A DNA stretch of 64,000 nucleotides from Bacteroidota bacterium (GTDB lineage Bacteria > Bacteroidota > Bacteroidia > Bacteroidales > SKPS01). Location: the NCBI GenBank assembly GCA_022709695.1, contig JAKLII010000001.1, positions 584,881-648,880 of the forward strand, written 5' to 3'. Numbering within the stretch: the first letter of the stretch is position 1; each line of letters begins with the position of its first letter. The notes under the pieces are model-generated. The model did no database searches and was not told the origin of the DNA. It saw only the letters and a program-made list of their open reading frames with translations. Below, piece after piece: positions 17,620 to 26,045 of this stretch. The translations under genes were made by a program, and so were the position numbers.

Positions 17620-17961
17620 GTACTAATGGTGCTGTTATTCATAGCATTGAAGATTTATGCTGCCCAATCTGTATCCCACAGAAGGGTTTATTTATATAGG
17701 GCTTGCCAACAGAATGGCACCCCATCAATGAATAGAACAGTGCTGTCCGTGGTTTTACCCCACCGTTTCAATCCAATTATAACAAAAATAATAAATAAAA
17801 GTGGAAAAAACAACCACCAACCCAATTTTATTGAAAAAAAACAATTTAAAAAAATATGTATGGTACAAAACACGAACCTCACCTATGTGTAACTATCTCA
17901 TTTATTTAAAACATATTTTTTTTAATTCACAGGACAGGATTATACCATAATATAAGAGTAT
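17620..17961. other. Non-coding AT-rich gap
   Basis: There are 342 nt between the RHH gene and the HTH gene. The short open frames here have poor, lysine/asparagine-biased composition and no recognisable start context. It has several A-runs (17786-17856) but no clear terminator, repeat or RNA. An att site or replication origin could lie in such a region, but I see no direct evidence. Confidence 0.4.
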
Positions 17962-18543
17962 TCAAAATGGCAACCAAATCCCATGTTTGTCTTCATACAT
18001 TGCTCGAAAGAGATTTGCAATAGCCTCTTTAGACAAATGCTCCCGTTTTCCTTCAGGAACCGTTGGGATGCCCCCAAAATTTCCATCATCGACCCATCTT
18101 CTGAGAGTTTGTCTGGTAATAACCAATAATTTGGCTGCTTCTGAGAAGTTATACGATTGCTTGTCTAATTGTCTGATAAAATCCTTTACAGCGGGATGGT
18201 CTAAATCCATTGCGTATTCAGGAAGGTTTGCAATATCTTCCTCAACCTCTTTCTTCATCTTATATAATGCATCACCATATTTTATTACCCCATCAAGAGC
18301 ATCATTCAACGAAGTGATGAAATTTTCCATCCCTTGACGCACCTTTTGTATTCTTGACAGAAATTCCTTCTTATCGATATTTGAACCATATGCATAGGTT
18401 ATCAGATATGAAACCAGTTTGTTCCGATTGACATCTAAAGGCTTATCGCTATGCAATATCCAATCAGTCAATCCAAGGATAAAGGCACTTGGCGGATTAT
18501 TCTCGGCAAATTCGCGCCAATACGGTTCAAATTCCTTATTCAT
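17962..18543 (-). CDS. HTH protein, excisionase-like, 193 aa
   Basis: The ATG at 18543 overlaps the integrase stop (ATGA), so the two are co-translated. The C-terminal region has a MerR/excisionase-type helix-turn-helix: FSEAAKLLVITRQTLRRWVD (about residues 133-152), followed by a wing-like segment (FGGIPTVPEGKREHLSKEAI). The N-terminal 120 residues are helical with no known domain. Small HTH genes paired with tyrosine recombinases usually encode excisionases or recombination directionality factors, although 193 residues is long for one. Confidence 0.7.
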   Translation of the reverse strand: MNKEFEPYWREFAENNPPSAFILGLTDWILHSDKPLDVNRNKLVSYLITYAYGSNIDKKEFLSRIQKVRQGMENFITSLNDALDGVIKYGDALYKMKKEVEEDIANLPEYAMDLDHPAVKDFIRQLDKQSYNFSEAAKLLVITRQTLRRWVDDGNFGGIPTVPEGKREHLSKEAIANLFRAMYEDKHGIWLPF

Positions 18544-19856
18544 ATTGTTGGGGGTCTATTAAAGGTTTCTTTGATGTAGGTAGGGTCTGTCTCACGAATA
18601 TCAGCAAGGTATTCCTGTAATGTTGATAATTTACTATGACCTGTGTATTTCATAATTTCATTTAATGGCGTGATTTTCACAAGATTGGTAATAAATGTGG
18701 CTCTGGCACTATGCATATGAATGCATTCCCACCTCTTAAGATACTGCCTAGTCTTTTTATCCTCAATGAGTGTGATGTCATTAAACATCCCAGTTAATCT
18801 TAATGCTTCTTTAATATATATGTTTGCATTTACCTGAGATAATCGCACTGAACAAAGGTTATTTGTCTTTTTTAATATTTCCATTGCAGTATCGTGCAAA
18901 GGTATTTCAACCATTACTGAACTAGTATTTCTTGTTTTACTTGGTACAAACCTATAAAATGGCACCTTTCCCCGATAGATGATATGTGCTGGTGAAAAAT
19001 TTGAAAGGTCTTTCCATCGCATTCCCGTAAGGCAGGCAAAGACAAAAAGCAGTTTAATTTTATTATGTTGTTCATTTTCAAACTTATAATCCAACAAGGC
19101 ATATATTTCATCAACTTGAAGAGATACTTTATAAACCTTGGGCTTTCTGATCTCGGATTTTTTATAATCACTTACAATGGCAGAATAGTCAGCCATCTCA
19201 TTCTTAATTAGGTATTTGTGAAATTCACCCAAAATATCAAACCTCTTCTTGATCGTAGATTGTTTCATCCCCCCTCGGGTTTTAAACGTATATACACCAT
19301 TGGTGGTCTGTTTTGTTTTTGGTCGATCAGCCATTAGCCAATAATGTAAATCTATCAGTAGTGGTTCATTGATGTTATCCAACAACAATTCCATTTCTTT
19401 ATCAATTTGATAATCAATAATCAGGTTTCGAAAGGAAGTATAATCCTTTAAACTGATGATCTTGTCATATGCTAGGTATTTTTTCCTTTTCATTTCATAG
19501 AACTGCTCATACATATCCAGAAATTTAGCGGAGAATTTCAACTCCGTATCAGTTTTTGCCTGATTCATTTTAATCTTCAGTTCATTGCCTGATAGTTCTT
19601 TGCCCTTTGCAAATTCACTTTCTAAAATGCTGTTTGCCCTATTTAATATTTTCCTAATCTCTTGGTTCATTAAAGCAGAACCTTCAACATAACCTTTAAC
19701 GCTGGATGTCCTATAATCCCAATCCTGAAACTTATTGCCAGTTTTTGTTTTGTCTTTGCCAATAGTAATGCCAGTCGGGAATCTCATGGTGGAACCCATT
19801 CTTGAGTAATAGACTACAACGGAACCGTTATTAACGGTCAGGCTGGCAAATTTCAT
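18540..19856 (-). CDS. int: Tyrosine recombinase/integrase
   Basis: This 438-residue protein starts at ATG 19856. The N-terminal arm-type domain (about residues 1-100) and a SAM-like core-binding domain (about 110-220) precede the catalytic domain. The catalytic residues are visible: Arg in CLTGMRWKDLS, Lys in PSKTRNTSS, H-x-x-R in MHSARATFI, His in YTGHSKLS and the nucleophile Tyr in TLQEYLAD. The size matches Bacteroidota integrases of conjugative or mobilisable elements. It is the right-most gene of the AT-rich element, so the right attachment site should lie between 19.9 and about 20.2 kb; I could not identify it, and no tRNA is present. Confidence 0.92.
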   Translation of the reverse strand: MKFASLTVNNGSVVVYYSRMGSTMRFPTGITIGKDKTKTGNKFQDWDYRTSSVKGYVEGSALMNQEIRKILNRANSILESEFAKGKELSGNELKIKMNQAKTDTELKFSAKFLDMYEQFYEMKRKKYLAYDKIISLKDYTSFRNLIIDYQIDKEMELLLDNINEPLLIDLHYWLMADRPKTKQTTNGVYTFKTRGGMKQSTIKKRFDILGEFHKYLIKNEMADYSAIVSDYKKSEIRKPKVYKVSLQVDEIYALLDYKFENEQHNKIKLLFVFACLTGMRWKDLSNFSPAHIIYRGKVPFYRFVPSKTRNTSSVMVEIPLHDTAMEILKKTNNLCSVRLSQVNANIYIKEALRLTGMFNDITLIEDKKTRQYLKRWECIHMHSARATFITNLVKITPLNEIMKYTGHSKLSTLQEYLADIRETDPTYIKETFNRPPTI

Positions 19857-19890
19857 ATGGCAACATTCTTATTTCGACCTACAAAAGTTA

Positions 19891-19935
19891 CATTATAACT
19901 GCTGTAAAGATATAAAACAGAATGACAGATGGCAA
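19891..19935 (-). promoter_or_regulatory. Promoter of the integrase gene
   Basis: On the minus strand TTG (19935-19933), a 20-nt spacer and TATCTTTA (19912-19905) fit the Bacteroidota promoter. Directly downstream lies AGCAGTTATAATG (19903-19891), 13 nt identical to the element ahead of hsdR but inverted with respect to the gene. The rest of the gap 19857-20190 is AT-rich and holds the promoter of the next gene. Confidence 0.45.
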
Positions 19936-20135
19936 AAAGTTGTAGCAAGATTGTAGCAAAAAGTATGTAACAACGTTCTTTTCTGGATGCCTTTTTAACA
20001 TATACAATGTTATATGATGTTTCTGTAATGCCCTATAGCACGATATTATGCAACACATTTAACATATTTCATTCTTATATGTGATATGCCATATATTTCT
20101 GCCACCCCGACAAAAGAGAATCCTGTCATACCCCA

Positions 20136-20167
20136 TTGACATTTCACCCTTAGATTCCTTACCTTTG
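20136..20167 (+). promoter_or_regulatory. Promoter of the septoil-knot gene
   Basis: TTG (20136-20138), a 21-nt spacer and TACCTTTG (20160-20167) match the Bacteroidota consensus, 23 nt before the ATG. A very similar TTGACATT...TACCTTTA arrangement precedes the LamG gene at 22790-22820. Confidence 0.6.
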
Positions 20168-20190
20168 AGGCTGACCAACAAACAGCCAAT

Positions 20191-20526
20191 ATGAAACGCA
20201 TCACATTAATAATGGTACTGCTGATCACTGTAGGAGTTTTGCAGGCACAGAAGGTTTACACAGTTCAATATCAGAGTCAGGCAGACATAAAGGTATTTGT
20301 GGTACAGTACGAGAGTCAGGCTGACCTGAAAGTATATAGGGTGCAATATGAGAGTCAGGCTGGTCAGAACAACGGCAAGTGGTACTTTGTGCCCTATGAA
20401 AGCCAGGCCAAAAAGAAGATCTTCTTTGTGGAATACGAAAGCCAGGCAGACCTGAAAATCTATTTTGTTGAATATGAGAGTCAGGCTGGATGGAGAAACC
20501 TCCAGAAGAAGCACCTGATGTACTGA
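20191..20526 (+). CDS. Secreted septoil-knot repeat protein (DUF6150-like), 111 aa
   Basis: Signal peptide MKRITLIMVLLITVGVLQAQ is followed by six short repeats of the form [V/F]-x-Y-[Q/E]-S-Q-A-(D/G), for example VYTVQYQSQAD, VFVVQYESQAD and IYFVEYESQAG. This Y-x-S-x-A repeat pattern is that of the DUF6150/septoil-knot (7(1)) domain, a small all-beta fold of unknown function in Bacteroidota. The repeats are spaced about 12-18 residues apart and are very similar at the DNA level. It is monocistronic and convergent with a decayed gene. Whether it belongs to the mobile element or to the chromosome flank is unclear. Confidence 0.75.
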   Translation: MKRITLIMVLLITVGVLQAQKVYTVQYQSQADIKVFVVQYESQADLKVYRVQYESQAGQNNGKWYFVPYESQAKKKIFFVEYESQADLKIYFVEYESQAGWRNLQKKHLMY

Positions 20527-20542
20527 CCGACTGGCATCTTCC

Positions 20543-20760
20543 TCACAATACCATAAGGAAAATGCACGCAGGTATGGCACCAGATACTGTCAGCAGTATG
20601 TCGCTACTGTTTGCATACCTCCCGCGATATACATCTTTGCCGTTATAGGTGTACAGGATGTCACTGCTGTTGGCATATCTTCCCTTGTGGATACGGTGCC
20701 ATTAAGGGCATCGCTGGTGCTGCCGTTCCTGAAATCCAGATGCTGGAACTGGGGGGCGGT
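20543..20760 (-). pseudogene. Decayed small repeat protein (RYANSSDIL repeats)
   Basis: Reading the minus strand, an uninterrupted 3' segment encodes RIHKGRYANSSDILYTYNG then KDVYRGRYANSSDILLTV and a hydrophobic tail SGAIPACIFLMVL before TGA at 20545-20543. The two RGRYANSSDIL units show it was a real repeat protein. Upstream the frame is lost: a TAA occurs six codons before RIHKGR, while the +1 frame continues plausibly (DFRNGSTSDALNGT), so a frameshift lies near 20695. No start codon is evident. Proteins with (Y/R)xGxxxxSSDILYT repeats occur widely in Bacteroidota with unknown function. The remainder of the gap to 20949 is non-coding and carries a TATATTTG -7 box at 20862-20869 for the WG gene. 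Confidence 0.6.
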
Positions 20761-20949
20761 GATATGGAATGACCAGAATATTATGTTGTTAGTTGAGACT
20801 TGAAATGCAAGTTGCTTAAAATTAAATGTGTTCAGTTCACTGATTTTCTATACTTTTATGTTATATTTGTTAATACACAATAACACCAGATTCAAATGTG
20901 TTCTGTTATGTATCTGAAAGCCACATGAATCAAATTAAAACAACCAAAA

Positions 20950-22299
20950 ATGAAAAAAATAATCATTGCAGCCATTTTTTGTTTAATGACGCTCGGAACA
21001 CAAGCACAGTATTTCTTTGAAGGTTCCAATGGTTTATATGGGCTTAAAGATAATAGTGGCAAAGAAATTATTCCGCCAAAATATAATTATGTAAGAAATT
21101 TCTATGAAGGTTTGGCTGGAGTAAAACTAGGTGACAAATGGGGATTTATTGACACAACTGGCAATGAAATTGTTACGCCCAAATATGACTATACATATGG
21201 TTTTTCCGAAGGTATGGCTGCTGTACAACTAGGTCGTAAATGGGGATTTATTGATACAGCAGGTAAAGAAATTGTTCCGCCAAGGTATGATTATGCAGGT
21301 GACTTTTACGAAGGTATTGCTCAAGTAAAATTAGATGGAAAATATGGATTTATTGACAAAACAGGCAAAGAAAATATTTCGCCAAAATATAATGATATAG
21401 GTGATTTTAAGGAAGGTATGGCTCCAGTACAATTAGGTGAAAAATGGGGATTTATTAATACAACAGGCAAAGAAATTATTCCGCCAAAATATAATGATGC
21501 TGGATGGTTTTTCGACGGTATGGCTGCGGTCAAACTAGGTGACAAATGGGGATATATTGACAAAACAGGTAAGGAAATTGTACCACCAAAATATGATGAT
21601 GTAGAAAGATTTTCCGAAGGCATGTCAGGAGTAAAATTAGGTGACAAATGGGGATTTATTGACAGTACAGGCAAAGAAATTGTTCCACCAAAATATGAAA
21701 AGGCATATGATTTTTCCGAAGGTATGGCTGGAGTAAAATTAGATGGAAAATATGGATTTATTGACAAAACAGGCAAAGAAATTATTCCGCCAAAATATGA
21801 CAGGGTAAATTATTTTATGGAAGGTATGGCTGGAGTAAAATTAGGTGAAAAATGGGGATATATTGACAAAACAGGCAAAGTAACTGTTCCACCAAAATAT
21901 GATAGGGTAAATTATTTTATGGAAGGTATGGCTGGAGTGATAGTTGATGAGAAATGGGGATTTATTGATATAGCAGGCAAGGAAATTATTCCACTAAAAT
22001 ATGATTATGCAGGAGCCTTTAACGAAGGTATGGCTAGCGTAGAATTAGGTGGCAAATGGGGATTTATTGACAAAACAGGCAAAGAAATTATTCCGTCAAA
22101 ATATGATTATGCAGATAAATTTTTCGATGGTTTGGCTAGAGTACAATTAGGTGGCAAATGGGGATTTATTGATACAGCAGGCAAAGAAATCGTTCCACCA
22201 AAATATGATTATGCTGGAAGTTTTTGGGAAGGCAAAGCCTACGTAGAAGAAAATGGGGTTGGCTTGCATATTGACAAGACAGGAAAACGAATACAGTAA
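20950..22299 (+). CDS. WG-repeat secreted protein, 449 aa
   Basis: Signal peptide (MKKIIIAAIFCLMTLGTQAQ) is followed by about 13 tandem WG repeats of ~34 residues, each KWGFID-TGKEI-PPKYD---F-EGMA-V-LG. Two neighbouring units share the exact stretch YDRVNYFMEGMAGV, so part of the array was duplicated recently. WG-repeat proteins form beta-rich solenoids or propellers and are usually exported, probably for binding, with unknown ligands. Base composition is AT-rich like the mobile element to its left and unlike the more GC-rich genes from 22.8 kb on. There are no neighbours in the same transcript. Confidence 0.9.
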   Translation: MKKIIIAAIFCLMTLGTQAQYFFEGSNGLYGLKDNSGKEIIPPKYNYVRNFYEGLAGVKLGDKWGFIDTTGNEIVTPKYDYTYGFSEGMAAVQLGRKWGFIDTAGKEIVPPRYDYAGDFYEGIAQVKLDGKYGFIDKTGKENISPKYNDIGDFKEGMAPVQLGEKWGFINTTGKEIIPPKYNDAGWFFDGMAAVKLGDKWGYIDKTGKEIVPPKYDDVERFSEGMSGVKLGDKWGFIDSTGKEIVPPKYEKAYDFSEGMAGVKLDGKYGFIDKTGKEIIPPKYDRVNYFMEGMAGVKLGEKWGYIDKTGKVTVPPKYDRVNYFMEGMAGVIVDEKWGFIDIAGKEIIPLKYDYAGAFNEGMASVELGGKWGFIDKTGKEIIPSKYDYADKFFDGLARVQLGGKWGFIDTAGKEIVPPKYDYAGSFWEGKAYVEENGVGLHIDKTGKRIQ

Positions 22300-22443
22300 A
22301 TGGGAGATTCACATTTGAGTATGATTGCTGAATGGCTATTTCGACAATAAACCAGCCCATAACAGATAAACATGTCCGTTAGGTAAGGCAAGCCTGTACA
22401 TAGGAGAATAGCCGCCCAGTATCATCAACTCCTGCATAAAACA

Positions 22444-22768
22444 TCACACCCCCACCCCATTCCCATTCACTCTCAACCCCAACTTCCTGATCTTGGTAAT
22501 ATTATTGGGGTGCACACATTCTACCTGTGCTGCTTCCTTGGCTTTCAGCCCCTGCATCAAGTACCGCAACGGCTTCTGGTTCTTCGGTTTGGAAAAAAAA
22601 TTGATGTGGATCTTCCATAGTGCCATTCTTACGCCCTTTGTAAACATCTTTAAGTTTTGCCAGTTGGATTCCTTCCAGTTGACGTTCCTTAATCTGATTT
22701 TTCTCCAATTCGCCTGCAATACCCAAAATGCTGCACAGTTTGGTGTACCCGAGAACTGTATTCTGCAT
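22444..22768 (-). pseudogene. Serine recombinase (resolvase/invertase) C-terminal remnant, frameshifted
   Basis: In one minus frame from 22768, LCSILGIAGELEKNQIKERQ then LEGIQLAKLKDVYKGRK matches the helix E region and linker of Pin/resolvase-type serine recombinases. The match continues in the next frame as FFSKPKNQKPLRYL...AKEAAQVECVHPNNITKI, the C-terminal HTH. The join is at an eight-T homopolymer (plus-strand A8 at 22593-22600); removing one T restores a continuous protein. The N-terminal catalytic domain is absent upstream, so it is a remnant in any case. Confidence 0.75.
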
Positions 22769-22845
22769 AAAATATCTACCTTTATGTGATTGACATTGGG
22801 TTTTTTGCGTCGTACCTTTAGGGCTCGAAACATAAACCCATGATC

Positions 22846-23817
22846 ATGAAAAAGATCTGTCTGTTCTTTTTTACATCGTGCTTCTTGTTTTTTTCACTAA
22901 CAGCAATAGCTCAGATTCCGTCCTATGTGCCCACAAATGGGCTCGTCGGATGGTGGGGGTTTAACGGCAATGCCAATGACTACAGCAGCACAGGCAACCA
23001 CGGGACAGTTTTTGGCGGCGTTTCTCCAACCACGAACAGGCTGAATGCATCAAATGCCGCATATTACTTCGACGGTACCGGATTCATTACATTATCTTCA
23101 TGTCCGACAACCGGTACTGGGGATTTTACTATTTCAGCCTGGCTTGTTTCACCAGATTCTACTTATGACAGGAATTCAATTCTGAATTATGGATCATTCG
23201 TTACACGCGGACAGGTTATGTTTGCAGTTCAAATGCCAGAGGGATGGCTTTATTCAGATTTATGCAATGTAGTAGGGCCGAATTCAACTGTTCTGGTGAA
23301 TGATAACACCTGGCACATGGCAACCATCAGAAACCTGTCCGGAGTGTTCCAGATTTTCGTGGACGGGGATACAAGCGGCCAGCCAAGAACCATGTCCCCC
23401 AATATCGTATCCTGTGAGCAGAAGGATATTGGCAGGATAATCAAAAAAAACTATACGGATACCTTATACTATACGGGCAAGCTGGACGATGTGGGCATCT
23501 GGAACCGTGCGCTGTCACAGGCAGAAATTACAGCCCTGTATACAGGTGTACCAGTATCGGTAACAAATGCCGGATTATCAGCATCGTTGAAAATATTCCC
23601 CAATCCAGCCTCCGGCATGCTTCAGATCACCTCTGAACAGCCCATGTCTGGTAGCATTGAACTGCTGCACATCGACGGTCAAAAGGTGATGGAACGTTCT
23701 GTTGCAGACCAGCTATCAGCCTTAATGGATGTGTCCCATCTGGCCAATGGTATTTATCTTCTCAGGATGAAAAATGACAATGCTGTGATCCTGAAGAAGG
23801 TGGCGATACGGCATTAG
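22846..23817 (+). CDS. LamG-domain secreted protein with T9SS sorting domain
   Basis: The protein is 323 residues long from ATG 22846 (MKKICLFFFTSCFLFF signal peptide; an ATG two codons earlier is possible). Residues about 30-225 form a concanavalin/LamG-like domain (GLVGWWGFNGNANDYS, AYYFDGTGFITL, GKLDDVGIWNRALSQAEI). The last 75 residues are a type A T9SS sorting domain starting LKIFPNPASG and ending NGIYLLRMKN...KKVAIRH. It would be exported across the outer membrane and perhaps anchored through the sorting domain. A promoter TTG-N20-TACCTTTA lies at 22790-22820. The LamG domain suggests glycan binding, but the ligand is unknown. Confidence 0.88.
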   Translation: MKKICLFFFTSCFLFFSLTAIAQIPSYVPTNGLVGWWGFNGNANDYSSTGNHGTVFGGVSPTTNRLNASNAAYYFDGTGFITLSSCPTTGTGDFTISAWLVSPDSTYDRNSILNYGSFVTRGQVMFAVQMPEGWLYSDLCNVVGPNSTVLVNDNTWHMATIRNLSGVFQIFVDGDTSGQPRTMSPNIVSCEQKDIGRIIKKNYTDTLYYTGKLDDVGIWNRALSQAEITALYTGVPVSVTNAGLSASLKIFPNPASGMLQITSEQPMSGSIELLHIDGQKVMERSVADQLSALMDVSHLANGIYLLRMKNDNAVILKKVAIRH

Positions 23818-23877
23818 CAACGTTAAACTTACGCTTCCAGGGGGAGTCAAACCGTTTGATCTTAAAAAATGATCACG

Positions 23878-25860
23878 ATGAAAAGACTTTCCTGTGCGAT
23901 GTTCATTCTGATTTTGCTGGTTTGTTTTGATGGAACGGTCCGTTCACAACCCATCGCCGGAATGGAACTGTCGCTTAAATCTCTGGGAGTATCAAATTAT
24001 CAGGTAAAGTACACCTATTACCGCGACTGCGGGGCTGTGAATCCTCCACAAACGGTGCCCATTCAGTTCCAGTGTCCATCCAATCCAACCCTGAATTTCA
24101 ACATCAACTCTGTACCCCTGGTCAGCAGCCAGGAGGTGACACCGGCATGTACGGGTGTGCTCACAAGATGTACCGGGGGCAGCTACGAAGGCTATCAGGC
24201 CAATGCATACCAAACAATGGTGACGCTGGCGCCCTGCAGCAACTGGATTGCAAGCACTTCTTCCTGTTGCAGGGCAAGTTCCCAGACCATACAAATCAGC
24301 GGTACATGGGGTTACATCGAAACGAGGCTCAATAATCTGGATGCTCCCTACAATAGCTCACCGGTGTTCAGCAACAATCCGATAAACATCATGTGCACCG
24401 GCCAGGAGAGTGTCATCAACCACGGGGCGCTGGATCCTGACGGTGATTCGCTCTCCTACGCTTTTGCCAATCCATTCACCAGCTCCGGTACAAGCTTTGT
24501 GAACTGGTACCCTCCCTATACAGCTTCTCAGCCCATAACATCCAATCCTCCGGTATCCCTGCATCCCATTACAGGTGAGTTAAGGATAAAACCCACCATG
24601 AACATCGAATCGCTGATGCTGCTGAAGGTGGACCAGTGGCGTGATCTGAACGGAGTACCCACCCTTGTGGGCACAACCTACCGCGATATCAAACTGACTT
24701 CCATCTCATGCAATAACCAGCTCCCGGTCCTTGGGGGGATGAGCGCTGTAACTTCTGCCGGATACAGTCCTTCTGATACCATTTTCCTCAAAGATGTATG
24801 TATAGGGGATACGGTCTCATTTACCATCCATGGCTTTGATGGAGATACTGCAAATTCCTCCATTCCCGGCAACCGTGAAAAATTCCATATCTCCTGGAAT
24901 CAGGGAATTCCCCAGGCCAGCTTCCAGGTGTCCGGTCAGGACTCAGATTCAGCCTTTGCCCTGTTTACATGGGTTACAGCTCCCGCTACCAGGGGGATGA
25001 AATGCTTCACTGCAACCATTCACGATTTCGCTTGCCCGTACCATGGGGTTCAGACCTACACCTACTGCCTGATTTTGCGTGGGATAGCAGCCACACTCAC
25101 CCCTGACACCGCAGTTTGCCAGGGCGAACAGGTTACGTTCCATGTAGCTACCGATCCGCCTGCAGCTGATTTTCTCTGGAGCATCGACGGGGTACCGGTT
25201 TTAACACCTGCGCCATCCAATACCCTGTTTATCAACACATCAGGCATGTTGCCCGGATTACATACCATTTATGTGGAAGCCATAGATGGCAATCCAGCCC
25301 AGGTGTGTACGGGAAAAGCCCTGTCGCAACTAAGGATTTATCCGCCACCTACGGTTTTTCTGGGGAATGACACCCTGCTTGCCGCAGGATCCGGTATCCT
25401 GCTTGATGCCGGTTCCGGATTCAGCAGCTATCTCTGGAGTAACGGTTCCAGCGGTCAGTTCTGCCAGCTGTCCGGTACCGATACAGGAGCAGCCACCAAA
25501 ACCATCTGGGTGATGGTAACCGATGCACATGGCTGCAGTGCTGCCGACACCATCCTGGTAACCTTTGTCAGTGGGTTGGATGACCCCCTGTCCCATGATT
25601 ACATACAGCTTTTCCCCAACCCATCGGAAGGGGATATTTATCTGAATATGAATAATATACCATCAGGAGACTATCTGGTGGAAATTTACTCGTCAGAAGG
25701 CAGGCTGATGCTGACAAACAGGGTCAACCTTCCCGGCGACCAGAACAGGATAAACATCAGACTCAGCCATCTGACAGATGGATTCTATCACCTTATTGTC
25801 AAAGGTTCTTATCTGGTGTACTCAGGTAAACTGATCCTGAGAAACGCCTGCAAACAGTAA
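23878..25860 (+). CDS. Large secreted T9SS cargo protein, 660 aa
   Basis: ATG 23878 (MKRLSCAMFILILLVCF) starts a signal peptide. The N-terminal part, from GMELSLKSLGVSNYQVKYT, followed by YRDCGA, belongs to a type often seen in Bacteroidota gliding/adhesion-type proteins, whose first domain opens with a strand pattern and YRDC. Later Ig/PKD-like segments include TPDTAVCQGEQVTF (about residue 405). The C-terminus is a T9SS sorting domain (IQLFPNPSEGDIYLN ... DGFYHLIVKG). Cysteines are numerous and paired, as in exported proteins. It follows the LamG gene by 60 nt and may be co-transcribed. Confidence 0.82.
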   Translation: MKRLSCAMFILILLVCFDGTVRSQPIAGMELSLKSLGVSNYQVKYTYYRDCGAVNPPQTVPIQFQCPSNPTLNFNINSVPLVSSQEVTPACTGVLTRCTGGSYEGYQANAYQTMVTLAPCSNWIASTSSCCRASSQTIQISGTWGYIETRLNNLDAPYNSSPVFSNNPINIMCTGQESVINHGALDPDGDSLSYAFANPFTSSGTSFVNWYPPYTASQPITSNPPVSLHPITGELRIKPTMNIESLMLLKVDQWRDLNGVPTLVGTTYRDIKLTSISCNNQLPVLGGMSAVTSAGYSPSDTIFLKDVCIGDTVSFTIHGFDGDTANSSIPGNREKFHISWNQGIPQASFQVSGQDSDSAFALFTWVTAPATRGMKCFTATIHDFACPYHGVQTYTYCLILRGIAATLTPDTAVCQGEQVTFHVATDPPAADFLWSIDGVPVLTPAPSNTLFINTSGMLPGLHTIYVEAIDGNPAQVCTGKALSQLRIYPPPTVFLGNDTLLAAGSGILLDAGSGFSSYLWSNGSSGQFCQLSGTDTGAATKTIWVMVTDAHGCSAADTILVTFVSGLDDPLSHDYIQLFPNPSEGDIYLNMNNIPSGDYLVEIYSSEGRLMLTNRVNLPGDQNRINIRLSHLTDGFYHLIVKGSYLVYSGKLILRNACKQ

Positions 25861-26045
25861 AGCCGAAGAAATCACAGCATTGACTCTGTTCCCTGAACCC
25901 AACTTTACCCATCCATTTCACGGATGTATTTTTGCTTCCGATGAGTGGTGCCGGGCATCTTTTCATATCCTGTATATCTTGCTTTTACGTCCGGACAGAT
26001 AAAAATGTGTGCGTTTTGCGTATTGAGTGGGTTTCCTCAATCTCA

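Noticed and set aside
17626..17892. Plus-strand 88-codon frame after the RHH gene
   Set aside because: AT-rich composition bias, overlapping open frame on the other strand, and no protein-like pattern or promoter.
19857..20190. tRNA gene as the integrase attachment site
   Set aside because: I looked for a GTTCRANNC-type T-arm and cloverleaf on both strands near the integrase and found none.
21321..21776. Minus-strand 151-codon frame
   Set aside because: It is antisense to the WG repeats and stays open only because of their periodic sequence.
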